From Litorihabitans aurantiacus (GTDB lineage: Bacteria; Actinomycetota; Actinomycetes; Actinomycetales; Beutenbergiaceae): a DNA stretch of 64,000 nt. A model generated the notes under the pieces. The model was not told the DNA's origin. It searched no databases and saw nothing but the letters and a program-made list of their open reading frames with translations. The stretch spans positions 2,170,001 to 2,234,000 of the forward strand of contig NZ_BSUM01000001.1 of assembly GCF_030161595.1 (NCBI RefSeq), in the 5' to 3' direction. The position numbers and the translations under genes are program-made. Below, piece after piece: positions 52,259 to 60,371 of this stretch. The stretch's first letter is position 1; every line of letters begins with the position of its first letter.

Positions 52259-53472
52259 GCCGGCTCTCGATCCGGGACCTCGCCGTCGAGGCGTCGCACG
52301 GGATCGGCGCCCGGCCCGGTCGCCTCCTGCTGACCATCCTCGGCACGGTGCTCGGCATCGCCGCGCTCGTGGTCACGATGGGGATGGCGCAGACCGGCGC
52401 GGGCCAGATCGCGCGCCAGTTCGACGCCGTCGGGGCCACCCAGGCCGTCGCGAAGGCCGGCGAGGCGCGGACGATGGGCGGTGACACCCGCGCGCGCACC
52501 CAGCTCCCGTGGGACTCGCCCGACCGCGTCGAGCGGCTCGCGGGCGTCGAGGCCGCGGCGCTGCTGGCAGAGGTCGACGTCGCTGGCGCGCGCATCTCCG
52601 CCGTCCCGATCGCGGACCCGACGGCCGTGGCCGGCGTCCCGCCCGCCGTCGTCGCCACCAGCCCGGGCGTCCTGGCCGCGGTGCGCGGGACGCTCGCGAC
52701 CGGGCGCATGTTCGACGCCGGGCACGACGCGCGGGCGGACCGCGTCGTCGTCCTCGGGGCGGGCGCGGCCGAGCGGCTCGCGATCAACCGGATCGACTCG
52801 CAGCCGTCGATCTTCATCGGCGAGCGGCCGTACACCGTGATCGGCATCGTCGAGGAGACCGCCCGGCGCCGCGATCTCGTGGACGCTGTGATCCTCCCGA
52901 TGGGGACGGCGCGGGCCGACTTCGGCCTGACCGCACCGGGCGAGCTGCAGATGCGGATCGCGGTGGGCTCGGGCGACGTCGTCGGCTCCCAGGTGCCGCT
53001 CGCCCTCTCGCCGAACGCGCCCGAGAACGTCGACGTCCAGTCCCCACCCACCGGTGGGGAGCTGCAGCGCAACATCCGGGGCGACATCAACATCGTCTTC
53101 ATCGCGCTGGGCGGCGTGGCGCTGATCGTGGGCGGGCTCGGGATCGCGAACGTGACCCTGCTGTCGGTGATGGAGCGTGTCGGGGAGATCGGGCTGCGGC
53201 GGGCCCTCGGGGCGACCCGCGGGCAGGTGGCGACGCAGTTCGTGGTCGAGTCGGTGGTGGTGGGCCTCCTGGGCGGCCTCATCGGCGCCGCGCTGGGCGT
53301 CTTCGTCGTGGTCGGGGTGAGCGCCGCGCAGCAGTGGACACCCATCATCGACATGGGGCTCGCGCTCGGCTCCGCGCTGCTCGGCGGGGTCATCGGCCTC
53401 GTGGCCGGCGCCTACCCGGCGATCAAGGCCGCCTCGCTCGAACCCGTCGCGGCGCTGCGCGGCGGGCTCTGA
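52255..53472 (+). CDS. MacB-like ABC transporter permease (FtsX domain)
   Basis: A 405-residue permease with four membrane helices: one near the N-terminus (RLLLTILGTVLGIAALVVTM), a 230-residue outer MacB core domain, and three at the C-terminus (IVFIALGGVALIVGGLGIAN, VVVGLLGGLIGAALGVFVVV, LLGGVIGLVAGAYPAIKAA). The FtsX signature VMERVGEIGLRRALGATRGQVATQF is present (quoted in part: ERVGEIGLRRALGATR). It works with the ATPase and the adaptor to push a substrate outward, possibly bound by the lipoprotein; this is an inference from gene order. Confidence 0.93.
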   Translation: MSRLSIRDLAVEASHGIGARPGRLLLTILGTVLGIAALVVTMGMAQTGAGQIARQFDAVGATQAVAKAGEARTMGGDTRARTQLPWDSPDRVERLAGVEAAALLAEVDVAGARISAVPIADPTAVAGVPPAVVATSPGVLAAVRGTLATGRMFDAGHDARADRVVVLGAGAAERLAINRIDSQPSIFIGERPYTVIGIVEETARRRDLVDAVILPMGTARADFGLTAPGELQMRIAVGSGDVVGSQVPLALSPNAPENVDVQSPPTGGELQRNIRGDINIVFIALGGVALIVGGLGIANVTLLSVMERVGEIGLRRALGATRGQVATQFVVESVVVGLLGGLIGAALGVFVVVGVSAAQQWTPIIDMGLALGSALLGGVIGLVAGAYPAIKAASLEPVAALRGGL

Positions 53473-53552
53473 CGACGGCGGAGTCTGACGGCGGCGGGCT
53501 CTGACGGTGGCGGACCACGGCGCGCCACAACGGCCTCGCCCGCCCTCCCGGC

Positions 53553-54419
53553 TCAGCCCACGTCGTAGCGCACGACGTACGGGGCGTGGTCGCTGAAGCG
53601 CGCGTCGTACGTCGCCGCGCGATCGACCGCCTGCTCCACGACGCTCGCCGCGAGCGCCGGGGTGACGGCCTGGACGTCGATGCGCCAGCCCGAGTCGTTG
53701 TCGAACGCCTTCCCGCGCCACGACCACCAGGTGTACGGGCCCGGGACGTCGCCCTCGACACGGCGCGCGACGTCGACCAGGCCAAGACCTGCACCGATCG
53801 CGCCCCCGGTGCCGGCCGCGCCGCCGTCGTGCTCGAGGTCGGGATCGCCGTACCAGCGGTCCAGGTACGCGCGCTCGGCCGGGAGGAAGCCGGCCGAGGT
53901 GCGGTTGCCCTTCCAGTTCTTGATGTCGAGCTCGCGGTGGCCGATGTTGATGTCGCCCCCGAGGACGGCCAGCTCCTGGCGGGCGAGCGTCTCCAGCCGC
54001 TCCGAGACGCGGTCGAGGTGGGCGTACTTGGCGTCCATCGACGGCGTGCCCGCGGTCCCCGAGTAGAGGTAGGTGGACACCAGGGTCAGCGTGCGGCCGT
54101 CGGCCAGCGCGAGGTCCGCCTCGACCCAGCGCCCGACGTCGCCCTCGGGCTCCTCACCGCTCTCCGGCGCCGGGAGCGACTCGCGCACGTCGGCGAAGGG
54201 CAGACGCGAGGCGATCGCCACGCCCGCGCGGCCCTTGGCGGTGGCCTCGACGTGGGTCACGTGCCAACCCTCGCCCAGGAGGTCGCGCACGACGGCGTCC
54301 GGTGCCCGCACCTCCTGCAGCAGCAGCACGTCCGGCTGCCGCTCCTCGAGCCAGGCCGGCATCCCTCGGCGGACGGCGGCCCGCAGGCCGTTGACGTTGA
54401 CGGTCGCGATCGTGAGCAC
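53553..54419 (-). CDS. xth: Exodeoxyribonuclease III
   Basis: A 288-residue AP endonuclease/3' exonuclease of the ExoIII family, acting in base-excision repair. Visible motifs: TIATVNVNGLRAAVRRGMP (Mg/N site), PDVLLLQEVRAP (catalytic E), STYLYSGTAG (Y), VLGGDINIGHRELDIKNWKGN (quoted in part: GGDINIGHRELDI), WWSWRGKAFDNDSGWRID, and RFSDHAPYVVRYDV (D-H pair). GTG 54419 lies near a CAGAGT -10. The order of the domain is complete. It converges on the efflux permease gene. Confidence 0.95.
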   Translation of the reverse strand: MLTIATVNVNGLRAAVRRGMPAWLEERQPDVLLLQEVRAPDAVVRDLLGEGWHVTHVEATAKGRAGVAIASRLPFADVRESLPAPESGEEPEGDVGRWVEADLALADGRTLTLVSTYLYSGTAGTPSMDAKYAHLDRVSERLETLARQELAVLGGDINIGHRELDIKNWKGNRTSAGFLPAERAYLDRWYGDPDLEHDGGAAGTGGAIGAGLGLVDVARRVEGDVPGPYTWWSWRGKAFDNDSGWRIDVQAVTPALAASVVEQAVDRAATYDARFSDHAPYVVRYDVG

Positions 54420-54583
54420 CCGAGCACTCTGCCACCGACCACCGACACGACCCGCATCGCCGTCCGCGTCGACGGACCGGTGGTGCCGGTGGCGCCGGGG
54501 TGCCGGTGGTGCCGGGCGCGAGGTTGTCCACAGGACGTGGCCGACGACCCGCCCCGCGGCCCTCCACCTGCCACTCTCGATGC

Positions 54584-55303
54584 ATGACAACCCCGAACAG
54601 CGTCAACCGACCCCACGACACCGGTGCACGCACGTCCGACACCGACCGCCCGAAGCTCGACGACCTGGATCTCGACGGCCCAGAGGTCGACGGCCCGGAC
54701 CACGGCAGCCAGGGCGGCGGCCGGGACGCCGTCATCGACACCGACGACGTCGACCTGCTCCTGACCGACCCGTACGGGCCGTTCGAGCTCGCCGACGCCG
54801 AGGACCTCACCGCGGACCGCGACTCCTTCGGACTGCCCTACGACGACGAGGACGAGGACGAGGACGACTTCGACGGATCCGTCGCCGACGCGGTCGACCG
54901 CACCGCGCCCCTGACGGACGACGCCGCCGTCCTCACGTTCGTCCGCGCGATGGTCCAGACCGCGTTCGTCGAGCGCTGGTGGCTGCTCCTCCTGGACGAG
55001 CGCGGCGTGCCGCTGCCGACGATCCCCCAGATCGAGGCGCCGCTGACGTTCGGCGAGCGCGAGGCGGACGAGATGGCCTCGATGCTCGAGTCTCTCGGCG
55101 AGCACCTGGGCCTTCCCGACCTGGTGCTCGTCTGGGAGCTGCCGCGGACCGGATCGGGCGAGGCGCAGGCGCGCGCGAGCCTCCTGTCGGCCGCGATCCG
55201 GCGGCGCGGCGGCGTCGTCCCGCGTCAGGTGCTGGTGCGGCGCCGTCGCGACGTGACGATGTGGCGCGCGCCGGAGGCGGCGGAGAACTCGCCCGCCGCC
55301 TGA
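54584..55303 (+). CDS. Acidic protein of unknown function
   Basis: A 239-residue protein with two parts. Residues 1-110 are disordered and very acidic (LDDLDLDGPEVDGPD, then DDEDEDEDDFDGS). Residues 115-239 look folded, with VLTFVRAMVQTAFVERWWLL, LLDERGVPLPTIPQIEAPL, ADEMASMLESLGEHLGLPDL, VLVWELPRTGSGEAQARASL and basic strands at the end (RQVLVRRRRDVTMWR). The alternation of strands and helices resembles an alpha/beta fold of a family common in actinobacteria, but I cannot name it. The ATG at 54584 follows CACTCT by 6 nt. It is divergent from xth. Confidence 0.7.
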   Translation: MTTPNSVNRPHDTGARTSDTDRPKLDDLDLDGPEVDGPDHGSQGGGRDAVIDTDDVDLLLTDPYGPFELADAEDLTADRDSFGLPYDDEDEDEDDFDGSVADAVDRTAPLTDDAAVLTFVRAMVQTAFVERWWLLLLDERGVPLPTIPQIEAPLTFGEREADEMASMLESLGEHLGLPDLVLVWELPRTGSGEAQARASLLSAAIRRRGGVVPRQVLVRRRRDVTMWRAPEAAENSPAA

Positions 55304-55527
55304 CCGTCGCGGAGATCCCGACGCTCGGCCCTCGACCCCGGCCGCACGGGTGGCGCCGGTCGCGTGGCGACAGCGTCCAGCGGTCGGTTGAGCGTCGGCT
55401 CTGACTGCACCAGGTCGACGCGAGGGCTGGCCGCCGAGTAGGGACGCGCTCGCCGCAGCGTCTGCTTCGTCGAGACGAACAGCGCAGCATCAGGTCGGGA
55501 TCGGACGACGCCGTTGGCGTCGCATGC
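55304..55527. other. Intergenic stretch with left copy of a 20-bp direct repeat
   Basis: The 224-bp gap between the acidic-protein stop and the DHFR-like stop contains no gene I can support. GACAGCGTCCAGCGGTCGGT at 55369-55388 recurs exactly at 56289-56308 on the same strand, on the other side of the DHFR-like gene. The base composition drops to the right of this copy. Confidence 0.6.
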
Positions 55528-56115
55528 TCAGCGTCGAGCCGTCGGGCGGTACGTGAGCCCGAGCGTGCGCCCATCCAGCGTCCGGCTCTCGACGAGCTCG
55601 AGGTCGTGGTCGCCGAGACCGGCGTAGATGGGGCTGATGCCCGTTCGTCCAGTGATGACGGGGAAGACCGTGACCTGGATCTCGTCGACGAGACCAGCCT
55701 CGAGCAGCGACCAGTTCAACGACAGGCTCGCCTGAGACCGCAGCGGCATCTCGGACGACCTCTTGAGCTCGCGCACGATCTCCACGGCGTCGCCGCGCTC
55801 GATGGTCGCATCCGGCCAGCCGAGCGTCTGCTCGAGGGTGGAGGAGATGACCGTCGCCGCCATCCGCAGCAGCCGCTGGTTCCAATCGTCGAGCGTCAAG
55901 GGGTCGATGCCTGCCTCGAAGATGCCTGCCACCTCGCGGAAGGTCGTTGCGCCGTAGACCATGCGCTGCGGCACGCTGAAGAGCTCGGCGCGCCACTGCA
56001 GCAGCTCCGGGCCCTGCTTCGACCAGTAGCCACCCCAGTCCACTCCCCCGGGCCGCTCGTCGTACGATCCGAAGCCGTCCAGCGTCGTGAACACATCCCA
56101 GGTGTAGCCGACCAT
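55528..56115 (-). CDS. Dihydrofolate reductase family protein (RibD C-terminal-like)
   Basis: A 195-residue DHFR/RibD-C-like protein: VGYTWDVFTTLDGFGSYDE at the start, RMVYGATTFREVAGIFEAG (the YGRRTYE-like region), the IVRELKRSSEMPLRSQASLS segment, then LLEAGLVDEIQVTVFPVITG and the end LELVESRTLDGRTLGLTYRP. These proteins lack some DHFR residues and their reaction is mostly unknown. ATG 56115 has AGAGGGAG about 7 nt upstream. Codon use is less GC-biased than in neighbours, and the gene lies between two exact 20-bp direct repeats and next to a repetitive region, which suggests acquisition. Confidence 0.88.
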   Translation of the reverse strand: MVGYTWDVFTTLDGFGSYDERPGGVDWGGYWSKQGPELLQWRAELFSVPQRMVYGATTFREVAGIFEAGIDPLTLDDWNQRLLRMAATVISSTLEQTLGWPDATIERGDAVEIVRELKRSSEMPLRSQASLSLNWSLLEAGLVDEIQVTVFPVITGRTGISPIYAGLGDHDLELVESRTLDGRTLGLTYRPTARR

Positions 56116-56313
56116 TGCCGCTCCCTCTCTTCCGTGCGACCACCAGCCCAGCGGGCCGGTCTCGTCACGTCAAGAGAGCCGGTTGCGCGACATCGACTCC
56201 GAGTTCGGCGCGCTCGGAGAGCGGGATCGGTCTGGCAACCGCGCACGCAATGGGTGGGACGTAGTGTTGTCGTCATGGTCGACCGCCGGACAGCGTCCAG
56301 CGGTCGGTCGACC

Positions 56314-56349
56314 GCCGGCTCCCGGTCGACGGCCGGCTCCCGGTCGACG
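56314..56349. repeat. 18-bp tandem repeat, two identical units
   Basis: The unit GCCGGCTCCCGGTCGACG occurs twice head to tail at 56314-56331 and 56332-56349. A degenerate third lies just upstream, joining the 20-bp direct repeat. Confidence 0.75.
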
Positions 56350-56366
56350 GTGGGCAAACCGTCCCT

Positions 56367-56520
56367 CGCTGGGAGCGGCCCGGTCTCGCTCACAGCGGCC
56401 AGCTGCAGCAACCCGGCCGCCCGCCGGGACATCTCCGCAGGTCAGTGGCCCGTATCGAGAAACCGTGGGAGATCGCCGCACCGCCAGCCGCTCACAGCGA
56501 GTGGCTGGCCGCTCACAGCG
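56367..56520. repeat. Intergenic element with four CGCT-N3-AGCG dyads (copy B)
   Basis: The dyads are at 56367-56377, 56387-56397, 56489-56499 and 56510-56520: two pairs with 20 and 21 bp between starts. Three of the four have CAC as the spacer. The shared core is at 56428-56448 (19 of 21 positions as in copy A) and the 18-nt block at 56484-56501. The element lies between the DHFR-like gene start and the folD stop codon. Confidence 0.75.
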
Positions 56521-56576
56521 AGGGGCCCGACCTGAGGGCGGCCACGACCGCCGCCCGCCCGCCCGCCTGACCGGCG

Positions 56577-57443
56577 CTACGCGGCGATCCCCGCCCGGCG
56601 CTCGGCGGCCTCGACCGCGTTGCGGAACAGCAGCGCGATCGTCGTCGGCCCGACGCCGCCGACGCGCGGCGTGATGGCGCCGGCGACCTGCTCGCAGGCC
56701 TCGTCGACGTCGGGCAGCAGCCGCTTCCCCTCGTACCGAACCCCGCCGCCCACGACCGTGACGCCCGGCGTCAGGTGCTCGGGACGCAGGATCCCGGGCA
56801 CGCCCACCGCGGCGATCACGACGTCGGCGCGGCGCGTGTAGTCCGCCCAGTCCGGGACACCGGTGTGCACCACGGTGACGGCGGCGTTCGCCGTCGGCCG
56901 CTTCTGGCTCAGCAGGAGCGCGAGCGGACGGCCGAGCGTGGTGCCGCGGCCCAGGATGCAGACCTCGCGACCCGAGATCGGCACCTCGTAGTGCGCGAGC
57001 AGCGCCTCGATCCCTGCCGGGGTGCACGGCACCGGGCCGGGCATCCCGAGCGCGAGGCGACCCATGTTGACCGGGTGCAGGCCGTCGACGTCCTTGTCGG
57101 GGTCGAGGGCCAGCAGCGCGGCGTCGAAGTCGATCTGCGGCGGTGTGGGGTGCTGCAGCAGGACGGCATCGACGTCGTCGGCGTCGTTCATCTCGCGCAC
57201 GGCGGCCAGCACGTCGGCCTGCGTCGCCTCCTGGCCCAGGTGGATGTGGGGCGAGGTGAACCCGAGCTCCGCGGCCTTGGCCTGCTTCATCCGGATGTAC
57301 CCCGCACTGGCGGAGTCCTCCCCCACGAGGATCGTGCCGAGCCCGGGCCGGCGGCCCGCGGCCACGAGGGCCTCGATCCGCGGGGCCAGGGACTCCAGCA
57401 CCGCGTCGGCGACGGGCCGACCGGGCATCATGAGCGCTGCCAT
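56577..57443 (-). CDS. folD: Methylenetetrahydrofolate dehydrogenase / methenyltetrahydrofolate cyclohydrolase
   Basis: A 288-residue bifunctional enzyme of one-carbon metabolism, turning 5,10-methylene-THF into 10-formyl-THF. It shows GYIRMKQAKAAELGF (catalytic K and Y), VDAVLLQHPTPPQIDFDAAL (usual QLPLP is QHPTP here), DVDGLHPVNMGRLALG, PCTPAGIEALL, the NADP loop ILGRGTTLGRPLALLL and PGVTVVGGGVRYEG. The ATG at 57443 lies 10 bp after the glyA stop. With glyA before it, it is under the ZTP riboswitch, a frequent pairing in bacteria. Confidence 0.95.
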   Translation of the reverse strand: MAALMMPGRPVADAVLESLAPRIEALVAAGRRPGLGTILVGEDSASAGYIRMKQAKAAELGFTSPHIHLGQEATQADVLAAVREMNDADDVDAVLLQHPTPPQIDFDAALLALDPDKDVDGLHPVNMGRLALGMPGPVPCTPAGIEALLAHYEVPISGREVCILGRGTTLGRPLALLLSQKRPTANAAVTVVHTGVPDWADYTRRADVVIAAVGVPGILRPEHLTPGVTVVGGGVRYEGKRLLPDVDEACEQVAGAITPRVGGVGPTTIALLFRNAVEAAERRAGIAA

Positions 57444-57453
57444 CGCGCCGGCC

Positions 57454-58790
57454 CTACTGCGCGAGGCCGTCGTAGAGCGGGAAGTCGGCCGTCAGCCGGT
57501 CCACCCGGGCGTGCAGCGCCTCGACGTCGGTGCTGCCGCCCCCGATCAGCGCCGTCGCGATCACGTCGGCGACCTCGGTGAACTCCGCGGCGCCGAAGCC
57601 GCGGGTCGCGAGCGCCGGCGTGCCGATCCGCAGGCCGGAGGTGACGCGCGGGGGCGCGGGTCGAACGGCACCGCGTTGCGGTTGACGGTGATGCCGGCGG
57701 AGTGCAGGAGGTCCTCGGCCTGCTGGCCGTCCAGCGGCGAGTGGCGCAGGTCCACGAGCACGAGGTGGACGTCGGTGCCCCCGGTGAGCACCGAGACGCC
57801 GGCGGCGGCGACGTCGGGCTGCGCGAGCCGGTCGGCGATGATGCGCGCACCCTCGAGCGTGCGGGCCTGGCGGTCGCGGAAGGCCTCCGTCGCGGCCAGC
57901 TTGAACGCGACCGCCTTGGCGGCGATCACGTGCATCAGCGGCCCGCCCTGCTGGCCGGGGAACACCGCGGAGTTGAGCTTCTTGCCCCACGGCTCCTCGT
58001 CCCGCGCGAGGATCACGCCCGAGCGGGGCCCGCCGAGCGTCTTGTGCACGGTGGAGGACACGACGTCGGAGTGCGGCACCGGGTTCGGGTGCAGGCCCGC
58101 GGCCACGAGGCCGGCGAAGTGCGCCATGTCGGTCCACAGCAGCGCACCGACCTCGTCGGCGATCGAGCGGAACGCCTCGAAGTCGAGGTGGCGCGGGTAG
58201 GCCGACCACCCGGCGATGATGACGCGGGGCTTCGACTCGATCGCCTTCGCGCGCAGCGCGTCGTAGTCGATGCGGTACGTCTCGGGGTCGACCTCGTAGG
58301 CCGCGACGTCGTAGAGCCGGCCGGAGAAGTTGATCTTCATGCCGTGCGTGAGGTGGCCGCCGTGGGCGAGCGAGAGCCCGAGGATCGTGTCGCCCGGCGT
58401 GGCGAGCGCGTGCAGGACGGCGGCGTTCGCCGTCGCGCCCGAGTGCGGCTGGACGTTGGCGTAGCCCGCGCCGAACAGGGACTTGACGCGCTCGATGGCA
58501 AGGTTCTCGGCGACGTCGACCTCTTCGCAGCCGCCGTAGTAGCGGCGGCCCGGGTAGCCCTCGGCGTACTTGTTGGTCAGGACGCTGCCCTGCGCCTGCA
58601 GCACGGCTCGCGGCACGAAGTTCTCGCTCGCGATCATCTCGAGCGTCTCGCGCTGGCGCCCCAGCTCACCCTCGAGGACCGCGGCGATCTCCGGGTCGAG
58701 TGAGGCGAGGGAGCCGCCGGCGATGTCGGCGCCGCTGAGCGAGGACAGGTCGGGCGCGTCGGTGGGGCGGGGGTCGGTCACGGAGGTCAC
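57454..58790 (-). CDS. glyA: Serine hydroxymethyltransferase (frameshifted)
   Basis: A PLP enzyme converting serine and THF to glycine and 5,10-methylene-THF. Visible: [71 protein letters not shown], the PLP-lysine region [13 protein letters not shown] and [11 protein letters not shown]. The end [19 protein letters not shown] to [10 protein letters not shown] is in the next frame. One base added to the five-base run at 57650-57654 restores PFDPRPPRVTSG and a 445-residue protein. The GTG at 58790 has AAGGAG 7 nt upstream. The disruption in this important gene is almost surely a sequence error. It lies directly downstream of the ZTP riboswitch. Confidence 0.92.
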
Positions 58791-58815
58791 AGCGGGACTC
58801 CTTCTTCGGTACGGC

Positions 58816-58835
58816 GGGCACGCGTGCGCGTGCCC
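58816..58835 (-). terminator. Hairpin in the glyA leader (candidate expression platform)
   Basis: GGGCACGCG (58816-58824) pairs with CGCGTGCCC (58827-58835), giving an 8-9 bp stem just after the aptamer. It lacks a T-tract, so termination or masking of downstream sequence are both possible. The ribosome site of glyA lies about 15 nt further on. Confidence 0.55.
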
Positions 58836-58846
58836 CGGACGAGCAG

Positions 58847-58925
58847 GGACCCAGGCGGGCGACCCCGTGCTCACGTACCTCGTCGCTCCCCGGTGGTCGA
58901 TCCCACCCGGCGCCAGTCGCGACGC
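58847..58925 (-). ncRNA. ZTP (pfl) riboswitch upstream of glyA-folD
   Basis: Read on the minus strand the leader starts GCGTCGCGACTGGCG, continues with GGGTGGGATCGACCACCGGG and GAGCGACG, and ends with CCGCCTGGG. These are the conserved blocks of the pfl motif in the right order: the P1 strands CGTCG/CGACG pair, P2 is GGTGG/CCACC, and CCGCCTGGG forms the second subdomain that makes the pseudoknot. The riboswitch senses ZTP/ZMP, a signal of 10-formyl-THF shortage, and turns on folate genes; glyA and folD are classical targets. The variable linker is about 26 nt. Confidence 0.92.
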
Positions 58926-58935
58926 GGCCAGCCTA
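58926..58935 (-). promoter_or_regulatory. -10 TAGGCT overlapping the GNAT stop codon, start of the riboswitch transcript
   Basis: On the minus strand TAGGCT (58935-58930) includes the TAG stop of the acetyltransferase gene. Transcription starting about 7 nt later would begin at the 5' end of the aptamer. The -35 is weak. Confidence 0.5.
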
Positions 58936-59457
58936 CTGCAGCGCCGGCTCAGCGCCCGGCGCCGCCTCCTCGCCCAGGATCTTCTTGAGGTAGGCGTAGG
59001 TGAGCTCGCCGGTGTGCTGGTCGTAGGCGTGCTCGAAACCCTGCGTGGCGTAGAGCGAGAGGTTCTGCGTGGAGTCCTTGCCGGTGAAGACCCACACCTC
59101 CTGCGTCTGCTCGGGCAGGTACTGCAGCACCGCCATGAGCAGCTGGGTCCCGATCCCGGTCCCCTGGAGGTCGGGCACGACGGCGAGTCGACCGAGCGTG
59201 GCGCGGTCCCCCTCGAGCTCCACCCGGACCGAGCCGACGAGGCGGTGCCCCTGCCACGCGCCGAGGGTCACGACGTCGGCGCGCCCCAGGTCGGTGCGCA
59301 GCTCCTCGAGCGTCTGCGTCAGCGGCGGGATGTTCGGGTCGCCGTAGCGCTGAGCCTCGGTGACGAACGCCGCGCGGCGCACGGTCAGCAGCTCGCCGGC
59401 GGCCGCGCCGTCGTGGGGCTCGACGACGTCGATGCGGAGGGCGGGATCGGTGCTCAT
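58933..59457 (-). CDS. GNAT family N-acetyltransferase
   Basis: A 174-residue acetyl-CoA-dependent acetyltransferase: [19 protein letters not shown] (strand and helix 1), [20 protein letters not shown], the acetyl-CoA loop [20 protein letters not shown] (Q/RxxGxG/A as QGTGIG) and the closing helix [13 protein letters not shown]. The substrate is not deducible. ATG 59457 is the only good start. Its stop codon is part of the -10 box before the ZTP riboswitch, so it is transcribed toward glyA and may be partly co-transcribed. It is divergent from purU. Confidence 0.9.
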   Translation of the reverse strand: MSTDPALRIDVVEPHDGAAAGELLTVRRAAFVTEAQRYGDPNIPPLTQTLEELRTDLGRADVVTLGAWQGHRLVGSVRVELEGDRATLGRLAVVPDLQGTGIGTQLLMAVLQYLPEQTQEVWVFTGKDSTQNLSLYATQGFEHAYDQHTGELTYAYLKKILGEEAAPGAEPALQ

Positions 59458-59507
59458 ACCTCGATCATCGCAGAAGCGCGCCGGGCGGGGCCGGTACCGT
59501 GACCGCC

Positions 59508-60350
59508 GTGACGACATGGATTCTCACGCTCTCCTGCCCCGACCGCCCCGGGATCGTCGCGGCGGTGGCGGGTGCGCTCGCCGGCCTCGAGGGCAACATC
59601 ACCGAGTCCCAGCAGTTCGGCGACCCGGTCTCCGGCCTGTTCTTCATGCGCGTGGAGGTGCAGGTCGACGCGCCGCGCGAGGACCTGACCCGGGTGCTCG
59701 ACCCCGTCACGAGCGCCTACGGCATGACGTGGGACCTCGACGTCGTGGGACGCCCGCTGCGCACCGTGCTGATGGTCTCGACCGCCTCGCACTGCCTGCA
59801 CGACCTCGCCTACCGGCAGCGCTCCGGGCGGCTCCCGATCGACGTCGTGGCGGTCGTCTCGAACCACACCGCGCTGCAGGGCATCGCGGACTTCTACGAG
59901 CTGCCCTTCCACCACGTGCCGGTCACGCGCGAGACGAAGGCGCAGGCCGAGGCCGAGCTGCTGCGGATCGTGGGTGAGACCGACGCCGAGCTCGTCGTGC
60001 TGGCGCGGTACATGCAGATCCTGTCCGACGACCTGTGCCGCGAGCTCGACGGGCGCGTCATCAACATCCACCACTCGTTCCTGCCCTCGTTCAAGGGCGC
60101 GCGCCCCTACGCGCAGGCGCACGCCCGCGGCGTCAAGCTCATCGGGGCGACGGCGCACTACGCGACGGCGGACCTGGACGAGGGGCCGATCATCGAGCAG
60201 GACGTCGAGCGAGTCGAGCACGACGACGACGTCGCCGAGCTGCAGGCGATGGGCGAGGACGTCGAGCGCCGCGTGCTGGCGCGTGCCGTGCGCTGGCACG
60301 CCGAGCACCGGGTGCTCGTGGACGGGCGACGGACGGTCGTCTTCCGCTGA
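59508..60350 (+). CDS. purU: Formyltetrahydrofolate deformylase
   Basis: A 280-residue hydrolase releasing formate and THF from 10-formyl-THF. The N-terminal ACT domain has LTLSCPDRPGIVAAVAGALA; the catalytic domain has VVAVVSNHTALQGIADFYEL, NIHHSFLPSFKGARPYAQAH (catalytic H) and GVKLIGATAHYATADLDEGP (D). I choose the GTG at 59508 (VTTWILTLSC) because TACCGT at 59495-59500 would then be a -10 with a leaderless start. The GTG at 59499 would overlap that box. It lies beside folate genes, and the balance of 10-formyl-THF links it to the ZTP-controlled genes. Confidence 0.94.
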   Translation: MTTWILTLSCPDRPGIVAAVAGALAGLEGNITESQQFGDPVSGLFFMRVEVQVDAPREDLTRVLDPVTSAYGMTWDLDVVGRPLRTVLMVSTASHCLHDLAYRQRSGRLPIDVVAVVSNHTALQGIADFYELPFHHVPVTRETKAQAEAELLRIVGETDAELVVLARYMQILSDDLCRELDGRVINIHHSFLPSFKGARPYAQAHARGVKLIGATAHYATADLDEGPIIEQDVERVEHDDDVAELQAMGEDVERRVLARAVRWHAEHRVLVDGRRTVVFR

Positions 60351-60371
60351 CGCCGCCGCGGCGCGTCCGGC

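Larger units (their letters stand above)
56116..56576. other. 460-bp repeat-rich gap without a gene
   Basis: This gap between the DHFR-like start and the folD stop holds, from left to right, the right copy of the 20-bp direct repeat (56289-56308), two 18-bp tandem units (56314-56331, 56332-56349) and copy B of the dyad element. Short open frames here have biased, repetitive translations and no recognisable domain. Confidence 0.7.

Noticed and set aside
56277-56535. Short Ser/Arg-rich reading frame in the repeat-rich gap before folD
   Set aside because: It consists of the 18-bp tandem repeat and copy B of the dyad element in translation; no homology or ribosome site.
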